From Baylisascaris procyonis (taxonomy: Eukaryota; Nematoda; Chromadorea; Rhabditida; Ascarididae), in NCBI GenBank assembly GCA_037389465.1, contig JAZARR010000172.1, forward strand, positions 62,001-126,000: a stretch of 64,000 nucleotides of DNA. Direction: 5' to 3'. The translations under genes and the position numbers were made by a program. Below the pieces are notes generated by a model. That model searched no databases. It was not told the origin of the DNA and saw only the letters and a program-made list of their open reading frames with translations. Shown here one piece after another: positions 1 through 14,500 of this stretch (the stretch's first letter is position 1; every line of letters starts with the position of its first letter).

Positions 1-3000
1 TCAGAAGTACAATCAGAAGGAACTCTTATATAAATAAGAAAGAAGAGGGATTCAAGAAGTCAAACCGCATAAACTTTACTTTTAGTCTTTTTGAGAACCG
101 CGAAGAAGTCTTTCAATATTTATTGCTTGCAAACGGTCAGAAATGAGGTTGCAGAAGCAGTTGTACAGTAAGCTAGTGATATTGTACCAGTTTAATTTCA
201 AAAACAACTCAGGAATTAAGTCGAAGGGAATACTTATCTGGAGCCACAGTGAACGGAGTCAGGCATACATATACAAGTTAGCGATAACCAAGGTTGAAGC
301 TTTTGATGGGGACCATTGTGGCTAATCGTCCCCTAGTGAATTCGAGCTGGTTTTCTTTGAAGTGTTTTCTCAAACAACAAACAACTAACCTTTCCTGCAT
401 CTTCAGTACAGCACAAATTAGAATATATGGGGCAACAATTCTGCGGATTAAGTTTAGAGGTCTATTTTTGGATTGGATGAACGCTATCCCGTATGAGGGC
501 ATATTACCAGTGAGAAGTGATCGATAGAACACATGAGACAATGCAACGGAGTTAATCTAAGAAACTTCTCATGAATATACACTGATTTCTGTTAGGCGAA
601 TCGCTGCAGATGGAGGATATCAATGAATTCAGTTGCTTCTAAACATCGGTTTCTGCAAATATCAACACGTCGCAAAGTTTGGGAAGAGCAAATCACCAAT
701 GACGACGTTGTTGTTAGCATATGAGTCAACAGTGTCCTCTTTATAAAGTGAAAAGAAAAATTCTTGAAGCGTTGTCGCTGAACAGCGACTGAAGTTGTCA
801 CTATGAATCCTTTTATGTTGTCACGAATATTCAGCTTCCCATTAGTGTAGGAGAAGAATATTCGATTGTTTCAACTCTCAAATAATGGAGGTTTCAAGAG
901 TGCAACGGAGTGATATGTGGACTTTCCTGGCCATTGGCTATTTTTTGATAAAAACTTTTAAGCAACGAGATTTTTACGTAGCCAAGATCGAAGTGTTTCT
1001 TGTCGAATTTTTCAGGTTTTATGGGATATCCCCTCTGGATACTGCATAAACCATAACAGGTGAGTAAATAAGCAATGAATGATGTCGTCAACTTCTGAGG
1101 GATGTGCCGCCTCTTCACTAGATCACAAGAAAGGAAGGTATCTTGGCGCCCTTAATAACATACAATTAGGCAATTTCGCAAAATCCACTTTTTCTGCGAC
1201 CAATCGCTGCATTTTATGGTGACCTTAGGAGAGGTTCAGTTCTGGTCATGGTGCAAAGTGCAGGACACGTGGGAAGGTGGGAACAGCTTCACGTTCAAAT
1301 CCTTCGTGGACGATTCAGAAAACACAAGAAGGAAACAGTAGTCGCTGGTGGAAGCCATGTCTCTGCAGGCTTCGCTTGCCCTAATTTATTGCGACGATTC
1401 CACTCGCCCAAGCTTAAAACCTTTTCGCTTAACGAGCAGACACATAAATCCTGGATCTCGAGATTCTTTAATGTTGCCCAAATGTTTTTGCAAACCTCTC
1501 TGCCCCTCCGACTGACTAAAAGAAACCGTTGGTAGTCGGGTTGAAGATCCAAAAATCCGACCATCTCTGAGTGCTTTCGGCAATTTGAAACACCGCTCCA
1601 CCTTTGGAAAATATCGTTTTACCCCTACGATGCAAGTTGGCGATCTATGTGCGACTGGCACAAAAAACGGCTTGCAGCAATAATCCAATTTATTTACAGT
1701 CGAAAAACTCTACAAAAGATAATTCATAGTGAACTTTCTTAGAGTGCCGTAAATTAGTTTCCTGGTCGCAATTTCCTGGCTCATATGTAGAAAGGCGCGA
1801 TCGGGCGAAAAACTGAGACACCAAATATCGCAAGAAATTTGTCCGAAATGTCTGCGCCCTCCTTAATTTTTTAATCTAACACTCAGGGTCCTTGATGATT
1901 TAACAATCTTATATTTAATCCCTATGACATATTCGCGTTTTAGAATACTTGTTTAAACCACCCGATCCCCTCTCCAAGCGCAAATTTCTATACATGCCCA
2001 CGTTTAACCGCCTTCTGCGAAGATGTGCCTTTCTACGCAGGTGACTTTTGTTTTGCGTTCTCACACCTGCTCAACTGGTTCTTCAGTTCTTTATTTCAAC
2101 AACTGCATTTCCAGCCCTCTCCTAGCTGTTGCCACTTTCATAACGTTGTTCAGCTCCCTTTTATTAGCGCTGAAGTGCACAATCACCTCAGCATTGTGTA
2201 AGGCACAAACAGAAATACGATCTCTTTACCTTGCTAACATCCATGGGAATTTCAAAGTTCCGCGTTCCTCACGTTCCCTCTATTTTCTCCTCAAAGAATC
2301 AGCTTATCGAATGCTATCAGTTGCTGCTGCCGAATATCGGTTTTTCCAGTAAACGGCACACTGCTAGACTTCCAATAAACACAAAGTACTTTTTCCGCTC
2401 GAAAATTGTTACAAGTTTTGAAGCTGAACATAAGAACCCCGTAATCTTTGACGGCTGCTATACACCGCAATCATTTTCTAACTGCTGGGTCCTGCACTGA
2501 TGAGCAGTAATATTGTTTCTGAGGTAAGCGGTCTCTGTCCTTCCTTAAATCGTGGACACACTAAAATACATGCGGAAGTTCATTCCCAGTGATGGGGCCA
2601 CCGTGAGCCTGGTATCCAAGCATGTAATAGAGATAGCCAGACTATCCTTAACTCCGATTTTATGCAAAAAAAAAAAATCGAAATTTTTGCAAAAGTGAAC
2701 CTATCGCATTCGCTTAATGGGAACAACTTAGAGGATATTTTCTTTGTATAATTTTATTTTCAAATGAAGCATAAAATATGAAGTTAGCATCGCAGAAAAC
2801 ATTTTCTCTAAACATTCGAAATAACGAAGCAAACAGGATCGAGACAGCGCACATCTTTGAATGAAACAAGAAATGGAATCAAGGCTTATAAGAAATCACC
2901 GTTGAATATGAAGCAAACAAAGATCAAAACCCACTGGCACATACTACTACCCACCATCGCCGATTTTAACAAATAAACTGCATTAACTGTTGCAAGTTAA

Positions 3001-5402
3001 CAAGTTCTAAGCATATAACAGCATGTCACTCTATTGCAGACATGTTAGCAGACCATAATTGACGCATAAACACTGCGCACGAAGGTCTCCTTCTCAGTGA
3101 AAAGCACTCCAACTCAAGTGCCTAAGAAGCAGAACATGAAATGGCCAAGAAGGATCGCGCCGCGCTAACGCCTGAGACTTCGAGCGGTAAGTTTTACTGT
3201 CCTCGAATTTTGTGACCACCCGCAACACAAGCCATTCAACCTCTACCTCGAAACTGGAAATTTTCGGAGGGGTAAAATTTCTGATGCCTCAATTTATAGC
3301 ATTCCCCTTCACTAGATCAGCGGTAAGCGTTTCCCAAGAATCATCATCTCCTTATAATTTTCCCTTTTTTACTGAAGTTGATGTAGGATGACCATTAAGT
3401 GCTAAACTTCCTGCTTTTTGCAAGCGTTCATCAGGAAATATGATAAAACGACGATCACACATCAAGTGGCATACAATGTGTTGCTGACAGAAAGCAATAG
3501 CAGTTGAAAACAATGGATTATGACAACGGCAACAACGATGCTATTAGCTGGCAGACAGAGAGACTCCAACAAACAGTAAACGACAGGAAGAAATGTTTTG
3601 ATTTTTTAACGCGTACACATTGGACAAAACCCGTGACTGCATATACATATAAGATTGCAGCCCGTAAATAATCGACACTCTTAAATAAGCTGAAACAAAT
3701 ATATTTTGTTGCCAATTTCGTGATAGCGAGGCAACTTCCCTCAACAGTGGTGCATACCTAAGAAAAGGAGAATTCGGGGAATCTGGCCTGTGCATATCAT
3801 CTCTTCCCCATAAATTTTGAGTCTGCAGCGCCTTCAGGGACTTCCTTTTTGCCTCTGACTTTTGTGTCCTCCTCGTGTCACGGTAGAAAATTTTGACAGA
3901 AAATCAAAAAAAAAAAAACTTCACTTCTTTGAAATGGCTGCATCTTTAATATCCTTTCTAGTTGTTTGCTCTCCGCCTATCTCTACAATCGAAACAAAAT
4001 CAATTCCTCAGATCATCGCTAGTCAATATTACCAGCCAGCTGCGCAAAATGTCAAGAAAAGGTAGCATCCCGGACTGCCTCACATCATTACTACTGCCCC
4101 ACCATTTTCATTTACTTTCGTAATTTCTGTCTCGCTCAGCATAGAGGTTTACTCCCATTCACCTGCCAGACAAACAAACACACAAGCAGCAACAGGTGCC
4201 ATACAGCTGCATGCATCCATCGGAATGCCAAGCCTAAGCGAGAGTGTCAAAAAGTATCTGCGGAAAGGCACGATCACCCATAAATTTCGTATAAAATGTA
4301 CCAGGTCGCCGAGTAAATCTATGTATAAAGAAGACTCCCACTGCAGTTTTTGTATTCCAAATTCCTTCACATTTCAGAGTTAAAAATTCCATAAGCATTT
4401 TATAAGGAAAATTTATCCAATAGTGAGTGATAATTAGACATATAAGCACAAGTGCACTCAGAATTGGGTTATGAAAGAAGGGAAGTATCAACCCTGGTGG
4501 ATCAGAGATGTCAGAAGGCCGATAAGATAAAACTGGATTTTTTGAGAAGAGAAAATCAGTTTTGTCTTTAAAAGAATTTTCATAGAATAGAATTTTCTAT
4601 ACTTCACGGCTCTGAAAAACCCAAATTACGGAGTTTATTTAAGAAAAGATCAGAACTCTCGTTCTCACTTACGTTTAAACTGCCTGCAGAATCTATCTTC
4701 CTCTCTCTCCTAACGCCAAATGTCTCTTGAAATTTAGAACATATTTTAGCCCTAAGAAATGTGACAAAAAATTCAGAGTGGAAGACAAACGAATCAGCAA
4801 AATCGCATTATTAGATTATGGGAAGATAAATAAACGAGCAAACTTAACGATAGGCATAATAAAAAGATGTGAAAAATTACAGAAAACACCAACACACATT
4901 AGCATCCTTAAAAGTACAAAATGTTCCACTTTCGAAGAATTCCCACTTTTCCCATAATCACTTGTGATAGTGTTTCTCCTCTGCTTCATATATATTTAGT
5001 AGAATAGAATCGTCCAAGAATTATTAAGCCGCTAATGCCCTGTTGTTACTAACAATGCGAACTTCGAAAAATCACAGTCCATGTTTCCCTGAGATGCAAC
5101 GACTATTTATATAAAAAGCGTCCCTCTCCGACCTAGCCTGTTAAATCAGTCTTCTGAGAGCATATCAGCAATCAACATTAGCAAACTTCCCTTTCCTTTC
5201 CCCTCTAATTCCTCTTTAGAAATATATGCATCCACTCATATTTGTAGTGGACGGTTGCTTCAGAAAAATTCATACATAACGCATAATAATAAACAAAACT
5301 GAAAATAAGCACTCGTCGATATTCAATAAACAATAGAACGATATCGATTCGACAGAAGTCATTGATTGAATCTCATGAAAATATGCATTCGTCACATTCG
5401 TT
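1..5402. other. Region downstream of the dynein gene, no supported gene
   Basis: AT-rich sequence with only short, compositionally random open frames. The longest is 109 codons at 2023-2352, hydrophobic and with no recognisable family. I see no RNA gene. The 3' UTR of the dynein intermediate chain must lie in its right end. Confidence 0.6.
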
Positions 5403-5559
5403 TTACCATTGTTGCCTCGGTGATAAATTAGCGATCGCATTCGATGCCGATTGCGTTGCATTCACCAAAGATGCACTCGAACTTGACGTACCGATCCTAG
5501 CTGATGCCTCAAGTAATTCTTCGGCCTCCTCCCTTGCTTGCTTTATATCACGCAGTGTT
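5403..5559 (-). CDS. dyci-1: Dynein intermediate chain exon 15: C-terminal tail and stop
   Basis: [20 protein letters not shown] matches the RTLAEINANRADAEEE tail. A Ser/Ala-rich extension ends SPRQQW with TAA at 5403-5405. The extension is longer than in vertebrates. Confidence 0.93.
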
Positions 5560-8500
5560 CTGAAATCCTCAAATGTTATATAGATAATATGTACCATATC
5601 CAACTGCTACAACAATCAACTTCACAAACAGGGCATAATATCACCATTGTGGTCTTTATTGCAACCTCCTCGATTCAGCATACCACTTCCGACTATCTTA
5701 TAAGCATATCACTTCTGCTTGTTATCATATAATCACCACTCACTAAAAGAGACCGTGCCCTATTCCACAGGTGAAACACATCAAATCATGTGATATAATC
5801 TCCACTTTTCAATCAACAAAATATATTCACCATTCGTTGTACAAGTCGAGTGTTTCATCTCCAACCAATGATCTCCGAAAAAACATCGTTCTAGTTGAAT
5901 AAAAATGTACTACAAAAAGCAACGAGTCCACCGCACTTTCACTTATTGCAGTGTCTTTTAAAGTAGTAACTTAAGAGACTTATATTTTTTGTATTTATTT
6001 CACAATGAAACTACATCACCACCAATTGTCAAGAGCACTCCGAAATAAGCATTAAACAACCAGAAAAATCACGAAACGGATGCCAATGAAGCGTGAGATG
6101 GTGTGCACATAGGTGTGCTGTCCTAAGCACTTATTGAATTAATTGCCATTAAGTCTGATTTCCCCGAACGGATTTGTTCCGCCCTTCTGCCTCAATCTCC
6201 TTTTTATATATCATTTTGTCTACCATTATTCGAATGTTTTTATTTTTTTCTCAACGGTCACATAAAGTCAGCACTGCAAAATTTTATTGAAGCCATTGAT
6301 GTGCTCTCTAATGAATCGCTCCAATAGAAACTATCACCCGATTTATCAAAGGCATCGGAGTGGCATTGGAAAGCGGAGTTAACTCCAGCATAGCATCATT
6401 TGTTACCTCCATGCAATCGAAATATTTACAATTCTAGTACCTCGTTCCATTTGTGTTTGCATAAACAAAACTGAATAGTTAATGAAGCAACCTAGCCAAT
6501 TTGCTCCATTCATCGGGCTTACAGTTTGTGAGGCTCTCGTGCACATCGTAGAGCCATAAATTGCCTTTCTCATCACCGACTGTCAACTGTTGCCCTCAAA
6601 TATACAATATTTTTAGCGATGTTGTGAAATAAGTCGCTTCTCGAAATCATACAAAAAATTGTTATTTGGAAATATACTTCACTCCCAAATAATTACTGAA
6701 CAATGACGAAGAAAATTGGAATAAATACATTACTGACGCAATAGATGGAATACGGAAGATTCGCTTCAGTATTATTAACGACGATCAGAGTAATCAGAAA
6801 AAAAATCACCTTTCCCACTTAAAACAAAATCAGAGAAAGAACGCAACCGCAGACGGATGGCACCCTCCACTTGGCACATATGTATTCAAAGCGAATGAGC
6901 TAATCTCAACCATCGCTAAGCGGATAGAAAAACATTTGAGGAAGAGGGAACATTGGCGTATAAAAATAGATGGGGAAACGATTATGATATTATTATATAT
7001 GCAGAGGTAATTCAACTAGAGATATAAAAAGGTTCCTTGAAATATACTTCCGGCAGTTAAGCTTTAAAAAATCAAAAATATGATCATTTATTATTCCACG
7101 GGTGTCCGTTTTGCACTAAAAACACGCAATGAATGAAATACTTTTCAGGCTTTTTGACGTTTTTCTATTAAAGTCAATAATACTCTACTATCTTTGCATT
7201 AGGATCAAAACAGAAACTTTGCAGAGCACAAATCCTTATGGTCTTACTCTCGACAATTTGTTCCATCTCGCAAAAATGCTGCGCCATCCTTTTATGACTC
7301 AGCACGTGAAGACGATGAAATTGTTATAGGTAAACGGAATAAAGATGAATGTTATGTCTTACATACATCTTACTACCTTTCCGCTTATCAGTGTGATATC
7401 ATTATCACTTACATATATATACATTTTCCATTCTGCTGCTGATAATACAGCACCTATATTTGATTTCTTACCTCTTTTCTAAACTATAAATGTTTTCTTA
7501 AAAAACACTTATCTAGTATTCCCGGATGGTGCTGACAAGGATTACGACGCAAGTTGAAGAAAAGAAGAAGGGATCTTCCTAAGCATCAAGGTTACATGAT
7601 ATATGCTAACAGAGGAGCATTATACCTTTATGCTAGCAGTTTTACAGTTAGAACTACCTATAATATCTTCAAAAGAAAGTAAACGTAGAACTGAAAGTGC
7701 CTGAATAACTGATGTGAATACACTACTAAAAAAGTTGAAAGAATAAAAAGCTGGATAACCTCTCATTCCCCTCAATTATCATTCTCTACCTCTTCTATTC
7801 TTCTTCTCTTTCAAACAAATGAACAAATAAGAATCCAACGCACCGTTTTGCATCCACATCATTTTCCTTACACCAATACCATCCTTCATCTGTAGTCGCG
7901 TGATGGGTGCTTCGTTGTCTTCGTTCAGATTCCAAACAAACAACTGCAATGGAAAATTATATCTCACATATGTGTTCGATATCTCAGCGAAGGTATGCAA
8001 CTAAGTTCAATAATGTTCGATGTTAACTCATTATATGAGTGGTCGGCCATTAGGACGCTTTACTAACCTAAGATATGTCAGCCAGCTTATTCTTAGATAT
8101 TCCATCATTCCAATGGATCAATTCCCACTGTAAAAACGAAATAAATTTTATAGTTTCATGCTTGATGCAAACAATTACTATATTATCATAAAGTACATCG
8201 TCCATAACCTCATCGAACTTCAACATTCTCAATTTCACTCATGAAATTCCCATAAAAAACGCTGCGCTAAAAAGACAAACAATTTTTTTTACTTGTATGA
8301 ATCACTAAAAGAGTTTCGAAGTGAAAAATAATCCTCCAACCTATGCTTTAAATGGAATAAAGACTCGCTACACCCACTAAATGAATCGACCGATCCCTGT
8401 TCGCCGTCTTATCGCCGCGATCATTACCCCCCAGCTGTCATCAAAAACAAAAAGTACGATTAACCAGGCGAGCTATGATCATCCCCACCAACTCATAAGA

Positions 8501-11500
8501 CATTTAAAGTTCATACCTCTAATTATTCTCACATTAGAAAACGACTATGGAATCGTTCCTACAGATGACTTAATAAAGCAACGTTCAATACGACAATTCG
8601 CCCCATATTAGCGTTACATGTCCTTCATATTAACAAACTATAGAAAGCTTAATGAGGGTTAAAAACTCGCGATGTGTCAACCATAATTGATTGTAATTTT
8701 GAGAACAAATGACTTTTATGAACAAGTAGCCTTACAAATCAAAGCTCTTTTAAAGATTATATATATGAAAAGATGCTGCCACAGAAAGCTCTCATCAGTG
8801 TTTGGAAGGCAAAGCCAAGTGTTCAGACAAATCTGTAATCACTGGTAACAAAAAATACTGCAAGCCTTTCTCTCTCCAGTGAGGCTTTAAGACACAATGG
8901 TATGCAACGGTCTCATTTCTTGGGATCTGAAAATTTTCGCCGAGTCGTTAGTGTGCAGAAATCGACAATGGATCCTTGAATTACCTCCTCCTCCTCCTTA
9001 CACTAGGCTGCCACCAACCTCAGATTACAACCAACCAATTCAAATGATCAAATATAAAAGACGATGAACTTACATTGCCCGCAGCATCGGCCGATGTGAA
9101 AACGGCTGGATGCACTGGTGACCATGCAACATCCATCACATAATCGCCATGCTTTTCGAAAGAACACAGCACTCTCGGTTCCTATAATCAAAAGGTGAAC
9201 AAACGCATTACTCATTTATGACTTTTAATTACAACTTAATAGAATGAAACCTGCAACTTATAAGCTGAAATATTTATAAAACACGAGTAATGTGCTCACG
9301 ACGAATGTCATCCGCATATGCTTGTTGTTGAAATTTTCGGTACCAATAGCAACACAAAGTGAGAGTAAACGACGGTCGAGACGTATATACATGTGCCGAA
9401 ACGTTGAAAAGAAGATACACTACCCACCCCTTATGTTGATTTGCATTTTGTCTCAACTAAGATAGTCAAGCAAGAATGCCCAAATGGCGACGAAAAATCA
9501 AACTAATACTGGTTCATATCAGAGCATAAAGCTCATATCTCTTAACCAATCCTAGTTAGGCAACTCCCCTCCCCTCCCACTCAGTTCATGTTTTCTTATC
9601 ACGAAGAATTCCTTGTGAGCTGGGTGGCTAAAAAGATTTATTGCACAAGATGCAGAAAAGTGCACAAGAAAAAATCCTGCAAGGAAGCATTTAAAGGAGG
9701 CAAAGTTGCATAACGATGACCAAATCCATAAGCACCAAGAAGAAATTAATTGAACGCCCTTTAGGCATATTCATTATTTCTCTTCGATATCAAGATCTGA
9801 CCATATTAGACTCGTTTGCTAAATGGAAACCAAAGATTATATGATTAGGCAGTAACACTCAAAAAAAAAAATTTTTAAGGATGTCGATTCCTCGCAAACT
9901 AAACAACATTTCCAGATACCGCATGCAGTGGCTACAGCTTAAATAGAGAATATAAAAAATAGCGTCAAAATGCCGATGCAAAGAATAACACAATCATAGT
10001 TGCGTAGAAAAAGCGAACTCTCGAAAAATGCGTATAGGAACGTTCATTTGCAAAAAAAAAAAAAAAAAGAAAAAAAAGAGAAAACGTTGCAGAAATCGTC
10101 AATAGGCAACTTTTCGCTCCATTAAGTTCATACATCCATATCCCAAAATCTTCAACTCACTCTCCAAACGTAAAGATAATTGAATAAATATAAAAATTTC
10201 AGACGCATTAAAAATCAGTTCGGATTTTAGAAAAGATTTCTATACAAGAAATAAGGATCTGAGTGCATTTTCGAGGATAACGCGAGATATAAAAAATACA
10301 TCCTTCCAACCTTCAAATGGAAACATGAACTTGTTTTTTTTTCAAACAAAGCACATTTGTTTCTTCGAAAATATCGCCACCCACCCACGGTTTAGATACT
10401 CTGAAGGCACCTGCCTACTTTCAACAGGGAGAACGAACAAGGAAGAAGGAGATGAAGAGTTGCCTGGGCACAAGGAAAACTGCAGGTCAACTAATACAGA
10501 GATAAAATAAATTAATCTCAACATTAATCTAATAAATCCGCAATCTCACATCCCTTATAACAGTAGCAAAACTGTTTAAATTGCCAATGGGAAACAATTC
10601 AACCTTTGCACTCCACAGTTTCACTGTCCAATCAAGAGAGCACGAGAGGAACAGATGTGAGAGGTCGATCACTCCCATCGCCTTATGCGAATCGACACCC
10701 GTTATGGGCGCGGTATGCCCTAAATTGGATGCATAAGCAATCATCGACTTGAAGTTATTAGCCGCTTCAGGCTCAAAATATAGAAAGATCGATAGCCTTG
10801 AAGTGCCGTAAACACAAAAATGAGACTCAAAAAACTTTGGGATGCTCCAATAGGAAGTGAATTTCATAAGGAATGGATCAAATAAGGGAAAATAACAATG
10901 AGAAAAAGCACTTTTTGCTCCCTTCTTACCTGCTATCCAATCAGGATATAGCGGAAAACTATAATATTGGTCATTATAGATCGGGATAAATACAACTCAT
11001 CACTTCATCAACATTAATAACAAGCATATTTAATAGAAACCTTCGAATCCATCATTTATACCGCCTTTGTTTCCGTGTCGACTAGCCGTATAAACGTTGC
11101 CTTCCTCACTGCCTACCACAAAGTTGTTCACATCATCTAACGCGAACGACATACTTGTACATGTCACCTGTAAATGTTCCATCCGCTAGTGAACACCTTT
11201 TTTCTTCGAATCACCCAAACCACTAAACAATGAACTTCTGTGATTCTTGACGGACAGATTCCAACAGATCAACGCAGCAATCCCGAGTCATAACAAAACT
11301 GCACAGTTCTTTTAAACATTACAAGAAATAAAAATATGCTTACATATTACATGAGATAGGAGATTCAATGGTATTCAATGGTATATATTCAATGGTACAC
11401 AAGGGAATTTGAATATCGAACAAATTGTCTGCACATTTCAGGAAGCTACAAATTTTGTGATGAATTTTGAATTAATCCCGTACAAATAAGAAGCTGATAT

Positions 11501-14500
11501 TATTCTCGGCCCACGTCCTTCATTATTTTGGCAACCTCATTGTTCGCAATTGACAATATGCATTAGCTACACTATATATTAACTGCATTATTGTTGCTCT
11601 GTTATACGTAGAATTTGGTTAACACTATCAATTAACTTCAGTAAGCAAACATTATTTAAGTAAATCGCCATACAATCAGGTCGCATTTTATTCATTTTTA
11701 AACGACCATTTAACAGCGCTAAACACATTTCCTACGGTTAAATACGGCATTAGAAAAGGAAAAATCCACTACGATTCGTCACAAAATTTTCCGCTGTTAT
11801 TTTTGATGATCTTTGTAGTAAACTTATTGCAGCCATATATCGACATCAAAGCATAAATTAAATAACCATTTGCCAATTCACTTGCAAAAAAAGCTAACAA
11901 CATCTCCAATGACCTTATTGTAGATAACCGAAGCTTCCTCCCGCATCACGTCTATTCAGTATTCTTATATTATATAGTCCCACTTACTGCTTACAAAGCT
12001 ACTTACTATCTACCACCCACGTCCACCCACGTTATGGCTGAGATGTCTTCTATCTTCCCTGTACTCGTCCATTCAACCATGCACTACTAATATCCTCTAG
12101 TTTATTAACCGCGCCTCCCCTTCCTCCCTAAACGCAATACTTTGACACCGTATTCAGTAGTGAAAACTTTACCTGCTTTTGTTTCCATGATAAGTCGATG
12201 ACGTCAATCGGTTGATTGAGGTTATCAACGCTCCACGAACAAAGTCGGCCATCGGTCGATATGCTTATCAGGTTATGCGCATTTTGACTGCCTACGACTG
12301 CCATACTGAATACTGGATGAGTATGTGCCTGAGAGGATAATGGACTCTGAAAAAAAATAATAATGTTCTTTTGGGCAAGGAATTTTAAAGGATCGACCAC
12401 CATGCGATGATACTATTCAAAGTGCGCACATATAGGATGATTATTTAAAAACACTGATTTTGCCTTTATGTCTACAAGATAAAACCCGAAACAAATGACA
12501 AATAATAAAGATGAATATTAACGGCAAATAGTTCATGAGGATGATAGCAACAAACCACGAACGCTATATTTTAACGCTTTCATCTACATATGCGCAATGA
12601 AAGATTTTCTAGACGAGAAGGAACGAGGGAGGAAGACTAAAAATTAAATCATTCAAAATTTAGAATTTAAATACCAAAGTGTACGCGAGTGTTTTCGAGT
12701 AAGTCACATTCACGAATCTTCATACTTATATGGAAAATATGCGACAGAAATAACTGAGAAAAACTAATGCCCAATTCAAAATGCCCAACGTCTTCTCACT
12801 CAACGGTTTTAGGGAAAAATTACTTCAACTAACCGAACAAACCAAGAATCCGATGAGATTTTACTTTGCAAATGCTGAGAAAAATCAAACAGCTGATGAG
12901 ATTTTAGCTGTTGAATACATCGTAAAACGAGCGGAAAACATTGAAAAGAGACGAACGAGACCGAAAGAAATTTTGTATCCAAACAGCGAAAACAAACTCC
13001 CTAGCTTTTTAAAAACAAGGCCAGCGAAAGATAAAACCAGCTCCCATTTTTGAAAAACAACTCAAAGTTTAGAGAAAAATAGAGCCTAAGGAGAATGAAT
13101 GGTGCCAACAGAAAGATTTTTAAGAGCCAAAAGTATTAAAGATAAAACGACCGAAGGTCTCTAAATATTTTTTTTTCGGGGGGCCGGGGGTTAAGTCTAG
13201 AGAAGACAACAAGAGAATCTCTACGATGAATAAAGTAATACGGGAATTAAATACGAAAATAGCATTTGTTCAGTCTGTCAAACTTCCTGAATTGTTAACG
13301 AGTTCAACGGATGTCCCAATTGCTCCTTATTTTCGAAAAATGGCAAAGACGGGTCAGCATTTGTCGTGCACGTTTTTAGCGTAGTACATAAGACGAGTGT
13401 CATTAGAACTCCATCGGAAGAAGAAGCATCTCAGCGTTCGTGCTAAGATTCTCGGGCATCTATTCTTCTAAACCATGCACAGACATTTAATTGCCTCCCC
13501 ATTCCTGCAGTAGCGAACGCAGCACTACAATGCGCATTATTACGAAGCAATATTAGATTTCTTTCACCTCTGCGGGAATTTTGTTCGCTCCTACTTTAAA
13601 GAAAAACGAAGACATCTTTCCCTGTGCTCTATCCTAAATTCCTTCATAATAAGCGGCAATCGATAGACCTTCTTGCAATTGGCTCTTAAAGGTGGTAAAC
13701 TGTAGAGATACCATGAAATATGTTCGCTTGCATCGTACTCACTTCATCCGCTGCGTACGTCTCCCAGCTGTGAATAAGTAATAACGGTCATAACAAAAAA
13801 AAAAAAAAAACGATATCAACATCATAAACAAATATCAACCAGCCAACCTTATTGACTGGTGTTTTCTTGCTGAGACGATTATCCCACATACAGATTTGGC
13901 CCGAATAACATCCACCCATTATTAGATTCGGATGGAATTTAGCGAATGCAACGCTTGTCACTCGAGATTGGCAGTAAAATGTAAACCTAAACGTATCACA
14001 TTTTTTATAAAACGCTAAAATAAAAAATAAAACGAAAGTGGATGAGATGACAGAGAAATAGAACAATTCGTTTAATTCCAATCGTATAAATAATCAAATC
14101 GAAGTGATAAAAGACTATAAAAATTAAGTACCTTATTGAATTGAGCTGGACTTTTGTCATCAACAGGTGGAACACACTAATAGTTTCAGGTGTGCCATGG
14201 AAACCAACAGCGGGATGGCTCATCGTTCATAATAAACAAGCAAATTCTATTACCCCTTCAAAATAACGCAGCACAACTTAGACCACAAAGAATTCCTTTT
14301 CGATCTTTTCAATGGACAAATCAGAATGAACAATTAGAGTCGACGTTGAATAATCAGTTCGAAGAATCAACCGATATCAGCGGTTGCTTATAAAAAATAT
14401 TCTAAAATTATTGTCACGCTTACAAGAAAGAATTAAACGAACAAATTAACAAATGCTACTTTGGGTCTTGTAGACTCTTATTGCAACCACTAAAAGAAAG

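Noticed and set aside
2023..2352. 109-codon hydrophobic open frame
   Set aside because: Composition is that of random pyrimidine-rich DNA. No signal peptide followed by a domain, no splice support and no family.
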